This document shows, piece after piece, positions 42,468 through 52,668 of a DNA stretch of 64,000 nt. A program made the position numbers and the translations under genes. Every line of letters starts with the position of its first letter. Within the stretch, counting starts at the first letter, position 1. This stretch comes from Shinisaurus crocodilurus (lineage: Eukaryota; Chordata; Lepidosauria; Squamata; Shinisauridae). The notes beneath the pieces were generated by a model. It was not told where the DNA came from. It ran no database searches and saw nothing but the letters and a program-made list of their open reading frames with translations. The DNA lies in NCBI GenBank assembly GCA_021292165.1, contig CM037879.1, positions 16,205,525 to 16,269,524 on the forward strand, read 5' to 3'.

Positions 42468-43136
42468 TGTTGTGATATGTATCACTTCACCAGCTGTAGC
42501 ACACTGTTTACACATGGAAAGAACAGAATGGCTGTAAACAAGTTTGTTATGTCTTTCTGGGTTCTCGTGTTTTTCGCATGGGAAGCCTAGACCGTGGGAG
42601 CATTATGAGCTAGTCACATGGTTTGTATGTTCTGATGACGTGCTAACTTGTTTTCTGTCTGAAGCCATCTTAGAGAGAGGCAGGACTGCTTTCTCTCTTC
42701 TCCTTTGTTCTTCTTGCTGGACTTTTGTCACTGCAACAATGTAACTTCTTTGCTGAGGTGGAGTGAAGCTCAACTTACTCCACTGGATGTAATGCTTGCT
42801 ATGCATTTATACTCTGCACATGGACTGTAACTAGGAAATGTATACTCTGTAGAACTTTACTTGCTAAGTGAATAAACAGGTAGAATTAGACCTGTGGTGT
42901 TTACAGAGTGTTTCCTGACTCCATGGATTAATCTGCAAACGGGGAAGCTGGAAGCAAGTTGGATTACAGGCAGGCTGGGCTGGCATCTTCACAACACGCT
43001 GCACGCTGCGAAAAGGGGGGAGCTGAGATCTGGAAGATCTGTGTGTGGAATAACAGGCCTCTGCTAGCACACAGACAGGATTTTAAATCTCCCATGCGCA
43101 CACGCACTCTGCTGCTCACGCACACGCGCACCAACA
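42468..43136 (+). mobile_element. solo LTR, copy 2
   Basis: 669 bp, TGTTGTGATATG ... CGCACCAACA, with a perfect 5-bp target duplication AGAAA (42463-42467 and 43137-43141). It is nearly identical to 19828-20490 and retains GTGAATAAACAGGT at about 42867, giving an AATAAA polyadenylation signal on the plus strand that copy 1 has lost. No internal element sequence adjoins it. High similarity between two copies with different target duplications means two separate insertions of one family. Confidence 0.92.
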
Positions 43137-43141
43137 AGAAA

Positions 43142-43930
43142 GTCATGTCAGGGAATTGAGGCCGGACAGCCCAGCTCAAGCAGGGGCCTAAGGTGGATTC
43201 CACTTGCCTCCTTCTGGGACCATTCCCACAGTGCAGTCCATGGTAATGGCCCTGCGGCAGGGGCAGCCCAGCTGGACTAATACACACATACTAATACTAG
43301 TACATAGTTTTGTGGACCATACCATGGTAAGGACAAGGCTAGAACTGAAACCAATATTCTACCAATCTTCCCATTTCACCCTTCACGTTTTGAATTTGCA
43401 TATTGAAAATCTTTTTAAATTCTGAATTTGTAAACATCCCTTGATCACTTTGATTGTCAACTAAGGCAGGCATCAACTAAGAATTCTCATGAGCTGCATT
43501 GCATTGCATATCTATCAAATGCTGTAAAATATTTTTTAAAAAACAAAAAACCTACATGTCAGCTATCAAATGCTGTCAAATATAATGTACCAGAGGTTTT
43601 CAAATTATTTTATGACAAACACTTGATTCTTTGGAAACTCCTGAGGAGTTCCTCAATGAGGACATCAGCATTGGTGGACAAGATGCTCCAAAAGACAGCT
43701 TTCTGGTACTACTGATGTTCCTCTGCAATGCATGCTGGGTACAGGGAATATGATTATGTTCTAAGACATACACTCTGTTCATGTTGTGCGATTGTCACTT
43801 CCCACCACCCTGCTCCACCCTGAACTGCGTGTATAGTCTACAACGTGCCCCAGAATCTTCTGCAATGCCCAGCACTCCTATGCTAGACACACAGAGCTTC
43901 CTCAGTCGAGATCAATGTATTCTCCCAATG
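43142..43930. other. no gene recognised
   Basis: Nothing recognisable. A 40-bp internal repeat, AGCTATCAAATGCTGT and ATCTATCAAATGCTGT, is at 43510-43580. Confidence 0.4.
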
Positions 43931-43931
43931 G

Positions 43932-44005
43932 TAGAATTACACTGTTGGAAGGGACCTCAAAGGTCATCCAGTGTAACCCCCAGCCAATGAAGGAAATCTC
44001 CTGCT
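43932..44005 (-). mobile_element. older CR1 3' end, left half (split by a younger CR1)
   Basis: GAATTACACTGTTGGAAGGGACCTCAAAGGTCATCCAGTGTAACCCCC-type sequence. The matching continuation (AACCAAGGAGAGTCCACCACC, AAAATTCTTCCTAATGTTTAG) is found at 44516-44660, beyond the inserted CR1. Confidence 0.75.
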
Positions 44006-44515
44006 ACAACATAAGAACATAAGAAGAGCCATGCTGGATCAGACCAAGGTCCATCTAGTCCAGCATTCTGTTCACATAATGGCCAACCAGCTGCCCATGG
44101 GAAACCCACAAGCAGGGCATGAGTGCAACAGCAGCTTCCCACTCATGTTCCCCAGCAATTGGTGTACATAGGAATGCTACCACTGATACTAGAGGTAGCA
44201 TATAGCAATCAGGACTAGTAGCCATTGAAAGCCTTCTCCTCCATGAATTTGTCCAATCCCCTTTTAAAGCCATCCAAATTGGTGGCCATCACTACATCTA
44301 GTGGAAGTGAATTCCGTAGTTTAACTATGCACTGTACTTCCTTTTATCTGTCCTGACCCTCCCACCAATCAGCTTCATGGGATGACCCTGGGTTCTAGTC
44401 CTATGAGAGAGGGAGAAAAATGTCTCCCTATCCACTTTCTTCACACCATGCATAATTTTGTACACCTCTATGACATGTCTCCCTTCACTCACTATTTTTC
44501 CAAACTAAACAGTCC
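44006..44515 (-). mobile_element. younger CR1 LINE 3' end nested in CR1
   Basis: ATAAGAACATAAGAAGAGCC, TGGATCAGACCAAGG, CCATGAATTTGTCCAATCCC, GGTGGCCATCACTACATC, CTCCCACCAATCAGCTTCATGG, TTTTGTACACCTCTATGACATGTC. This is the 3' half-kilobase of the reptilian CR1 type seen at 24428 and 57540, read on the complement. Confidence 0.82.
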
Positions 44516-44660
44516 CAGCATCCCTGATAGGCCTCTATCCAGCCTCTACTTAACCAAGGAGAGTCCACCACCTTCAGAGGCAGAGAGTTCTACTGCTGAA
44601 CAAAATTCTTCCTAATGTTTAGTCAAAATCCCCTTTTCTTGTAACTTGAACCCACTGGTT
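44516..44660 (-). mobile_element. older CR1 3' end, right half
   Basis: CTCTATCCAGCCTCTACTTAACC, GAGAGTCCACCACCTTCAGAGG, TTCTTCCTAATGTTTAGTC and CCCTTTTCTTGTAACTTGAACCC. Continues the CR1 interrupted at about 44005. Confidence 0.75.
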
Positions 44661-44693
44661 TGTGTCCTACCATTTGGAGCATCAGGAAAGCTG

Positions 44694-44855
44694 CCTTATA
44701 TTGAGTCAGCTCATTGGTCCAACTAGCCCCAGTACTGTCGACACTGACTGGCAGTGGCGTTTCAGGCAGGAGTTTTCCTGCCCTGCCTAGAGATGATGGG
44801 GATCAAACCTCGGACCTGCTGCATGCAAAACATGTGCTCTACCACTGAGTTAAGG
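44694..44855 (-). mobile_element. tRNA-derived SINE (MIR/CORE-like), full length
   Basis: On the minus strand: AACTCAGTGGTAGAGCACATG (A box), GGTCCGAGGTTTGATCCCC (B box), a core (GCAGGGCAGGAAAACTCCTGCC), then CTGCCAGTCAGTGTCGACAG, GCTAGTTGGACCAATGAGC and CTCAATATAAGGCAGCTTTCC. It is a tRNA-headed SINE, not a functional tRNA, because the anticodon-arm spacing and acceptor stem are not preserved. Confidence 0.75.
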
Positions 44856-45103
44856 TGCTTCCCCATGAAGGGGACTTACCAATTAACTTATATAAACCCT
44901 GGCCACCTAGGTTCTCTCTGCTTGCTTCCTTTCAGTTAACCTTATCTATGGATGGCATGTTACTTCCAAATAGGATGAAATGTACAACAATTGGCCCCCA
45001 TAGCAAAATGACGCCATTTCCTTTCAGAGGAAACTCTGGAGGAAGGAAGGTTATACACAAACAAACCTCAATTCAAGAAAGCAGAGTGGGTCATAATCAG
45101 ACC

Positions 45104-45106
<3 letters not shown>

Positions 45107-45145
<39 letters not shown>
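45107..45145. repeat. (TA)n microsatellite
   Basis: About 19 TA units. Confidence 0.95.
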
Positions 45146-45147
<2 letters not shown>

Positions 45148-45539
45148 CAGGGCATGGGTGAGGCTAGGGCAGTCTTCCCGTTCACATCGTTCATCGTTTA
45201 TCACAACCCCATTTCACCATCATTTCAATGTTTGCATGGCTTCTAGTTCATGTATATCCATTTGCTTCCTAGCGTGCAGATGTATTCCATTTTCCTGTTG
45301 CTGTGGAACACAGCCACAACTGCAAACAGAGTTACATAAATGGCCATCTGTGCTTTGAAAAGTGCTGACGCACATTATTGCTGTGTGAGAATTTGAGCCA
45401 GTGAGCAAAATCGAGCTATTAATACTTTTGACACTTCCTTAAAATCAAGGCAAAACCTAAACAGTGTTACCTCCACAGTAAGTATTCAGAAGGAAGTGGA
45501 CTAATGCGAACCAAAGCTGAGAGAAGTATGCATTTGGAG

Positions 45540-45620
45540 AGGCAATCGCCCAGTGGTAGAGCATATGCTTTGAACATGGAACATCTCTGGTTCAATCTTT
45601 GGCATTCCACGTTCAAATAC
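45540..45620 (+). mobile_element. tRNA-derived SINE head
   Basis: ATCGCCCAGTGGTAGAGCATATGC (A box) and TCTGGTTCAATCTTTGGCA (B box), as in the SINE at 44694. The core and tail do not follow directly. A tail of the family is at 46337-46397. Confidence 0.65.
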
Positions 45621-45795
45621 CCTCAAGCAGAAGTGTTGGGAAAGCAATTTTAGACTCTGGGTTTAATGGGCTTGTGGTTGGGTGTGGGTTCTCTTTACGT
45701 GGTATTGTGTATTACTTCACTGACTTCAACATGTGGTAAGCCAGCCCCGGGGACCCTCCTGCTCGTTCTCCTGAGTGAGGCCCTGGGCTTCTACC

Positions 45796-46253
45796 CAGGA
45801 ACGGTGCAGGGCTGTTTGGCGCCCTAGGCCAAATATATTTAGCGCCCCCCCTCGTGCCGTGGGGGGGCTCCGGAGCAAAGCAGCCCTGCTCTGCAACCCC
45901 CCCCCGCGCCGCCGCCGCCGCCACCACCACCTACCTTCCCCCCCGCCCCCGCTGCTGGCTGCTGGCTGCTGCTGCTGCTGCCGCCGCCTCCTCCTCCTCC
46001 GACGCGATGGGACCCCCGCGCTTTACGACGGGAAGGTAGGTAGGTGGTTGGCGGGCGGGCGCGTGGGCAGGCGCACGGGCGGGGGGGGAGGTGCAGCGGC
46101 GGCGGCCGGCAAGCAGGCGGGGAGGCGCAGCGGAGGCGGCAGGCAGGGCAGGAGCGCGCCGGAGGAGAGGAAGGGGCGCAGAAACTCTGCGCCCTCTTCC
46201 GCCACGTGCCCTAGGCAGCCGCCTGGGTCTGCCTAGCGGTAGCGCCGGCCCTG
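45796..46253. mobile_element. CpG-rich hAT-like MITE with perfect 8-bp target duplication
   Basis: The 458-bp element begins CAGGAACGGTGCAGGGC and ends TAGCGCCGGCCCTG. Inner ends also mirror each other (GGCGCCCTAGGC / GCCTAGCGG and CCCTAGGCAGCC). The 8-mer CTTCTACC lies immediately on both sides (45788-45795 and 46254-46261), a perfect hAT-type target duplication. The interior is extremely rich in GC and CpG, with runs of CCGCCG and GGCGGG. Long open frames there (up to 177 codons, both strands) are low-complexity Ala/Arg/Pro and come from composition, not coding. Confidence 0.88.
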
Positions 46254-46336
46254 CTTCTACCCTAAAGTCCTGCCCTGGCAGCACCACTGTGGGAAAGACC
46301 TCAGCCTGGGAAGTTTGGGAGCTGCTGCCAGCTGCA

Positions 46337-46397
46337 ATGGACAGCACTGGGCTAGATGAGCAATGGTCTGACCCAGTATCGGACAGTACATATGTGT
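46337..46397 (+). mobile_element. tRNA-SINE tail fragment
   Basis: GCAATGGACAGCACTGGGCTAGATGAGCAATGGTCTGACCCAGTATC-type sequence, the 3' part of the MIR/CORE-like SINE. Confidence 0.6.
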
Positions 46398-46399
46398 TG

Positions 46400-46893
46400 T
46401 TTATTTGTAAATAAACTGAAGCTAAATCCAGATAAAACTGAACTGATGATAGTGGGGTACTCAATGGACCAGTAAGGTGGGGGAAAATCTCCCCCTCAAA
46501 TTAGGCTGCTGAAAGAAAGTAATGGATTTTTGTGTGTGAAAGGACAGTGAGCTCAGTTCTGATACTGAAGACAAAATCCTGGACTGAGATGCCCTTTGAG
46601 GTGCCCCAGTCCTGAATTCGAAGTCTGTGTCTGCCACTCTTTCTCGCTGTTTTGCACATGGCCCCAGTTGGTGGATCTCGGGGTTCTAGGAAAAAGCCAT
46701 CCTGTAAACTTGAAGTCTTCCCATCCCTGCACTTGATGACTGTGATTGGCTGTGGCGACCTGACATGTGCCCACCTTTTGTTGATAAACAACCCTATAAA
46801 TCTTCCACACTTCATGGAAGCCTTCCCCCACCCAGTGCCTTTTCGATGCAGCCCACATAATTCCCAGCCCACATGGCCATTGGGGAAAGACAT
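46400..46893. other. no gene recognised
   Basis: Frames of 101 and 135 codons on the minus strand (46501-46908) have no recognisable domain. Confidence 0.4.
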
Positions 46894-47881
46894 GGACTGG
46901 GCTTGCACGTCGTCACGCTAAGCCACCGTGGCTTCGAAGTCACGGTGGCTTCGCGTGTTGTCGGAACCCTGCGCCCCCGCCCCTGTGTGGGGGCTACAAA
47001 GCTACCCCACGAAGCCATGGCTTGTTTTAAGGTTTCCTTAACCCTCCGTGGCTTAGCATGTCGTCCAAACCCGGATGACACGCTAAGCCATGGTCAAGCC
47101 ATTTTGGCTACAGAGCCCCTTAGACAGAGTGGCAGAAGGTCTTGTTGCTCAGGCCAAGCAGGGCTGGGCTGGGGGGGGGGGGCGCTGTCATCAGGCTCCT
47201 CGGGCGGAAGCCCAATGACAGCAGGCCGGCGGGGAAGGGGGGGATGCTGGATCGATCTCCTCTTCCCTGCTGTCCCTGCCTGCTGCCAGTGTCTGCCGTT
47301 CCCCTTTCCCAAGCCCCACATGGGGCTTGAGGGGGAGGCATGATCTGGCAGCACCTCCCCCCCCATCTGCCAGTGGGGCAATTGGCTGCTGGGGGAGGAG
47401 GTGAATTCTCCTGGGCCTCCTGCATGGGAGACCCAGGAGAACACGCCCTCTTTGCTCAGTGCACCAGCCACTAAGTAGCTGCCGCACTGAGCAAAAGTGG
47501 TGGATCAGCTGCCTCATGCTGGGCTTAGAAGCCCAGCAAGAGGCGGCTCCTCCCCTCCTCTCCATTGGTCGGTGGTGCTGCTGCTCAGCTGAGCCGTGGC
47601 ACCACTGAGCCATGGGAAAGGACAAGCCAGAGAGCCTCTGACAGCTGCCCAAAAGTGCCGCTTGGGCACTTTTCGGCAGCTGTCATCCCCTCTCCACTCC
47701 CCGTCAGTGCTCCCAAAGTGTCCCCTGGGATACCAGTGGGAGGACTGAGGGGGGAAGAGTGGGGAGGAGATGCCTCAGTATGCCCAATCGTTAGTTGGGG
47801 CACAGCAGGGGCCCCAGGCTAACTTTAAGCTCAGGGTGGCTATATAGCCATCCTGGGCTTAAAGTGTTGTGCGAACCTGCC
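46894..47881. mobile_element. probable large MITE with AAGCCA-type foldback ends
   Basis: The left end GGGCTTGCACGTCGTCACGCTAAGCC mirrors the right end CTTAAAGTGTTGTGCGAACCTGCCC. Additional ACGCTAAGCCA / TGGCTTAGCATGTCGTCC blocks lie at 46910-47105. The ends resemble 10.9 and 19.3 kb. The interior is GC-rich with C-runs and long, composition-driven frames. No transposase recognised. Confidence 0.4.
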
Positions 47882-48002
47882 CATTGTGCCATGTCGCAGA
47901 CACATCTGCCTGGCAAAGTGAGAATCAGGCCAGAGAACATATCGCCATGTATCTCAGTTTTCCCTTATACTTTCTCCAGCAAGCTAGCATGTTTCCAGTA
48001 TA

Positions 48003-48325
48003 GTTCCCATTTTCCACTGAACCGCACTCATTAGCTAAATATGAATTTCTGCCGTATAATCCCTTGTATTCATCATCATCAGGCGATCACTCGTGAGTAA
48101 GATTGTCTTCCAGGATAAAAGGAGGAAATCCTAAAGAAAATTGTGTAGACTCTAGCGATGGGTCCGTAAGTGACTGTGGAGGCCAATTTTAGATCCACAC
48201 AGCTTCCCACAGTGAGGACACAGGTTACCAGATGGAAGATGGTCCTGTGAAGGATTCGTTCCCATTTTCCACTGAACCGCACTCATTAGCTAAATATGAA
48301 TTTCTGCCGAATAATCCTTTGTATT
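48003..48325 (-). mobile_element. LINE 3' fragment between 68-bp direct repeats
   Basis: A 68-bp sequence starting GTTCCCATTTTCCACTGAAC occurs at 48003-48070 and again at 48258-48325 with only two differences. Between them, 48071-48257 is the 3' end of the same LINE as 30549-31946 (CATCAGGCGATCACTCGTGA, then AGATTGTCTTCCAGGATAAA and GATGGGTCCGTAAGTGACTG), on the minus strand with a (CAT)n tail. The direct repeats look like a target duplication, but far longer than the usual 7 to 20 bp. Confidence 0.9.
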
Positions 48326-48967
48326 ATATAAAAGGTATTATATTATTGTATTATATACAAGTGGGGGAATCACCCTGCCCTTTTCAGGGGAAGATCTCCA
48401 CTGGCACCAGAATTTTACAGGATTCATTCTGGATCTGCAAGCAAATGGCCTCTTGGAATTATCTACCCTATTTGTGGGCAGAGAAATCGGGGGGATGGGG
48501 GGGGACAATTTCACCAAATTTCTCCAGGGGGAGAAGAAATTCTCCAACAGTTTCTCACAGGTAGGGCTCACCATTGGCAGGGCTTGTAGCACAGCTTCTT
48601 TCTTTTTTTTTCTTAAGGGTTTTGGGTTGGTTTGTCTGTTTGTTTGTTTGTTGCACTGCCATTGCGAGTGGCAACAGGAGCAACTGTGTTGGCATCCTGT
48701 CCCCCATTTTGCATCCTCCCCAGTGCCCCATACCTAGTCTTGTTCTGGGGCATTGTGGTGTGTGTGTGTGGAGGGGTGGTGGGCAGAGAGAGAAAGCAGC
48801 TACCACAAAAAAATTGTGAAGAAAATTTGGAGAAAATTCTGCAAAGTGGTCTTTTATTTCTAGGGGGTTAAGAAAAGAAAAGAAAGCAGAACTTTTGTGA
48901 GAAAATATCTTCTGAGAGATTTTGCCTCAGCTCTAGTTGCCATTCTTTATTTATTATTTTATTTATG
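48326..48967. other. no gene recognised
   Basis: T-run at 48600-48613, (TTTG)n at 48637-48652, GT-run near 48759-48769. No gene. Confidence 0.4.
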
Positions 48968-49250
48968 TATTCAGCATTCAGCACCTTCCCTAGGGTCTTC
49001 TAAATTAACATTTCTGAGGGGTGATTGTGGATACATCTTGACTCTAATGCAGATGTGTCTAATACTAGTACTTCCCTGAAAGCACTGTCACAGGTGTGAG
49101 GGCAGCATTGTGTCCAGCTCCAGGGAAGAGGTGGAGCTAGTGCCGTGCCAAAATCTGTCCTCCAATTTGATGAAAGCTTTCTTCCCCCATGAAAGAGGCT
49201 TCCATCTTTCTGCCTCATTTTCTGCACATTTTATAATTTATTTTCAATTT
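48968..49250 (+). repeat. 280-bp repeat, copy without MITE (pairs with 52669-53207)
   Basis: TATTCAGCATTCAGCACCTTCCC ... GATTGTGGATACATCTTGAC ... CACTGTCACAGGTGTGAGGG ... ATTTTATAATTTATTTTCAAT. Collinear with 52669-53207 except for the pogo-like MITE in the latter. The uninserted junction here is AATACTAGTACTTCCC. Confidence 0.85.
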
Positions 49251-49302
49251 ATTTTGGTGGTGTTTTTGAGCTTACCTAATCACTGTGAGGTGACCAAGGG
49301 TG

Positions 49303-49360
49303 CTGTGTGTGTGTGTGTGCGCACGCGCGTGTGCGTGCGTGCCTGTGTGTGTGTATGTGT
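49303..49360. repeat. (GT)n/(GC)n alternating purine-pyrimidine tract
   Basis: About 58 bp of GT, GC and AC dinucleotides with Z-DNA potential. Confidence 0.9.
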
Positions 49361-50785
49361 TTTCTATTACACATCTCTTCACTGCTCTGCAGCCATCCAG
49401 GCTGCCTGCACTTCCTGACCTGAAAAGGCCCTATGGGAGGAATTTCCTCGTGATGTCTTCCCCTGGGCTTTAATTGAAGTATGGGAAGCACAAGAACCCA
49501 CCCACAAGAATTCCTCCAAAAGTTTCTTCATCTTTGAATTTCTTTTTGAAAGCAATTTATTTTCTATCAAATTGAATGAGAAGAGTAAAAAAAACAAAAA
49601 ACACGTGGAAGACATTTTTGGCACAGCACTAATTCATTCAGAAATGAGAAACAGCAAAGGAAGGCACACATTTTACGAAAGAAGCTATTGTTACTTCAGG
49701 TTGGAGCTAAAGTAAATGGTCTGGGGGAATTTAACTTCCATCTCTTAGGTAAATAAAACCTAATTTAGTTTCTACTTCTTTATCTTTTTATCTTGGTTGG
49801 GGTTCCCCCCCCCCACTCCCATAGAAATGTAAAAAGCTTAGTGCCTTCTAGCCTTAGGAAAGGAATGTGGCTTTTTTCATCCATGCTACCTAAACATTAA
49901 GCAGTTTCATTCACATATATGCCTCTCTTTTTACAAACTCTTCCCAATTTTGTGGCATTTGCTCTTTGTTGCATTAAGCAGACCTTCTGTTTGCCTTCAT
50001 TGGGCTTGAGATTCAAATTTCATCCCTCTAGCCAAGTCGTCCCATTTACAAATATTTAAAATATGACTTATGTCAACTCTTGGGAGGCCAGGCAGGTTGT
50101 GTACATACATACAAACCTCTAACTTGGTGTTTCTAAGCAAGAACAGCTATTTTGAGGTTAAATCAAGTCGAGTCAATCAGCAGTTCAATAAAGATGATGG
50201 AGCCCAAAAGACACATTTGAGGCAGCTATCTCAGCTTCAGAATAAATATTTTGCCACTTTAGAAGAATTCGGAGGATATAATCCTTCACTACAGTCATCC
50301 ATTAACCCAACACAAAGCAGCTGGTAAAAAGGCGAGCTCTTTGCAGCACTATTACCTTTTCCCCCTTGCCCCCAGAGCAAGATGGCTGTTCGATCTTGAA
50401 AGGCACGGAGCATCTGAAACTGGTTAGCCGCTGAAATATCCTGGGTTGCTGAGGCAGCAAAAACATGACCCTGGAAATTTTCCTTGAGGGGATGTGTGTG
50501 GCGCATTTATTAACCTATCCACATAGCATGGCTTATATCAGTGCGGGGTACATTTCGATATTCCGGTTCTCTGCTTAATATTGAGGGTGTCAGCAATAAG
50601 GACATAAATCAGACATAGGTTCAGAAGGCAATACAAAGAAATCTGTCTTATGAAAATGAAGTGGAATGAAAGACGGATCTAAAGTGGAATCAGATCCAAG
50701 TCTCCAGCAGAAGATTCAGATTGAAAGTCATCGTATAAAAGGCACATGGAGTTCTTTTCATAAACTGACAGGGGTCTTTTCATCT
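49361..50785. other. no gene recognised
   Basis: C-run at 49806-49814. Otherwise featureless sequence. Confidence 0.4.
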
Positions 50786-51200
50786 TCTCTCTATATATAA
50801 AAGTGAGAGCCCTGGCTCACTGACTGATTAATTTATCTCCTATTTCCCATTAAGCTAGAAAGCTGAAATTTGTCCTGCTTGTTGCTTATGGATCACTAAT
50901 AAAAACTACATTGTGAAAACTTTCTTAAACCTTCATCCTGCATCTTGGGGTACTTTTCTTGCCCCTGGCTCACATTCTGTGGTGCAATTTACACATAAGT
51001 AGACCTACAGTCCTGTCCTGGTAGGTCTTTGGCTAAAACAGGGTAGTAAACAATATTACCGAATTTCAGCCACCCGCCTTTTACACTTTTCTTATTATAA
51101 CCAAACATGCTTGGGACATTAAATGACCCAAAAATCTGCATAACAATGCTGCATCTGTGGTGCTTCAGTGTCCCCAGACAGTAGGGGGACTATAGGAGCC
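50786..51200 (+). mobile_element. possible Helitron-like 5' end
   Basis: TCTCTCTATATATAAAAGTG followed by AGAGCCCTGGCTCACTGACTG resembles the 5' TC...TATATAAAAG ends of several animal Helitrons. I found no convincing 3' hairpin plus CTRR, and the base before TC is not A. The right boundary is arbitrary. Confidence 0.2.
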
Positions 51201-52185
51201 ATCCACAGGTCATTTTAGTATCTTTTTATTGACAGGAAGATCAGAAAACACCTCCTTCAAAAAGAAAAGAAATCCATTGAGGGAAAGCATCGTTACGATG
51301 ATTTAAAGTTTCATAGGCCTCAGGCTTCTCAACTGCTCATTGACTCTTAAAACCTCTGAGTAGGCCACATCTTTGTTATGTAGATTTCCTGCATTTACAT
51401 TGTTGAAGGAAAGATTAAGTCTGAACTTACCTTAAGAAGCTGAAACCTGAAATCCATTCTTATTCTGATCCTAACAGCCTGGGGGAAACTTTCAGTCAAA
51501 TAAAAGTCTTTCATATACACAATTTGCCTTGCCTGGGCACTTTTCCCTGGGGTGACTTTGGCACCCCAGATTCAATATATGTGAAGTTGGACATTTCCAC
51601 AAGATGAAGGTTTAAAAACCTTTAAGGGATGGAAAGGTTTTTTTTTTTTTTTTAAAGTACTCAGAGTACAGGGTAGAAAGTAATCAGTTTTTAAATCCAT
51701 TTGGAGAATGGGTCCTTCAGCTAGTTACTAATATTAGCCAAGTAGACTGCAATTCTGATTGCTTTGAATCAACTGAGTTAGAGAACAATAGTTTTCTCCC
51801 TTAGGCATATGTGTAGGTTGTTTACATGTACAGTGGGAAGAAGCAAAACAGAGAAAGACCTCAATAGGTGCTGAGAGTTTATTAAAATGAACCTCATTTT
51901 ATTAAAATGAAGCATTTCAGCTGTAAAACCCTTGTTCAGGGTCAACACACTTTATACAAAACTTTCTTAAAGTGTTGTTTCTTGAGCTCTCTCCTAGACT
52001 GAGACTGATTTGGTCAACTACTGACCAAATGGCTCGAAGTAATACACAGTAGTCAATGTAAATAGCTGTCAGTCAATTCAGCCACCATGGGCTGCTCTCA
52101 TGCATGATCTTCTACAGATCACTTAACCAAAGCAGCCTTAATTATAATGATTGATTTCCCACGTTTAGATGCCACTACCAATAGG
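51201..52185. other. no gene recognised
   Basis: T-run at 51639-51653 and a local direct repeat (TTTATTAAAATGAACC / TTTTATTAAAATGAAGC, about 51879-51910). No gene. Confidence 0.4.
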
Positions 52186-52433
52186 AACTTAGAAAGCTGC
52201 CTTATACCATCGGCCCATCTAGCTCCGTATTGTTAGTCTTCGCCAACCTGGCGACCTCCGGATGTTTTGGACTACAGCTCCCAGTATTCCTGCGCATAGG
52301 CTGTGCTGCTGGCTGGGGCCAATGAGAATCCACAACCTTTGGCGGGCATCATGTTGGGGAAGGCTGGTGTAGACAGTACTGAGCTAGATGGACCAATAGT
52401 CTGAACTGGGATAAGACAGCTTCCTATGTTCCT
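52186..52433. mobile_element. palindromic hAT-like MITE between inverted SINE tails
   Basis: The centre (52235-52370) is the family of 16550 and 35201: CGCCAACCTGGCGACCTCCGG ... GACTACAGCTCCCAG, closing TTGGGGAAGGCTG. To its left, AAAGCTGCCTTATACC ... CATCTAGCTCCGTATTG is a SINE tail on the minus strand. To its right, AGTACTGAGCTAGATGGACCAATAGTCTGAA ... AGCTTCCTATGTTCC is the same tail on the plus strand. The two tails form an outer inverted repeat. Confidence 0.65.
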
Positions 52434-52668
52434 TTCTAAAGCTGGAGAGCCCCAAGCAACACATATACTTTGGGTGATGATCTACTGGTATAAAACCAAT
52501 AATTGGGCTCATTTTAGTCCATTTTTACTTCTAAATGGGCCACCACAGGGATGCTGTGAACCTATACTTGGAGCAAGGGATCAGACATCATAGAGCAAGT
52601 GTGATTTATTATCAGGCTAAGTTAGGACTCAAAACTCTACGTTACCTCTCACATTGCTCCTCACATTC

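Noticed and set aside
19828..43136. The two matching LTRs as the ends of one 23-kb provirus
   Set aside because: Each copy has its own distinct 5-bp target duplication and intact flanking host or SINE sequence, and no gag, pol or env lies between. They are two solo LTRs.
44694..44855. A tRNA gene (A and B boxes present)
   Set aside because: The boxes belong to a SINE head with a core and tail attached. The acceptor stem and anticodon arm do not fold as a tRNA. The same applies to heads at 45540 and 63870 and to all Sauria SINEs.
45775..46464. Long GC-rich open frames on both strands (153, 177 and 107 codons)
   Set aside because: They lie inside a hAT-like MITE with exact boundaries, read as Ala/Arg/Pro low complexity in all frames, and show no domain. 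Length comes from the scarcity of stops in GC-rich DNA.
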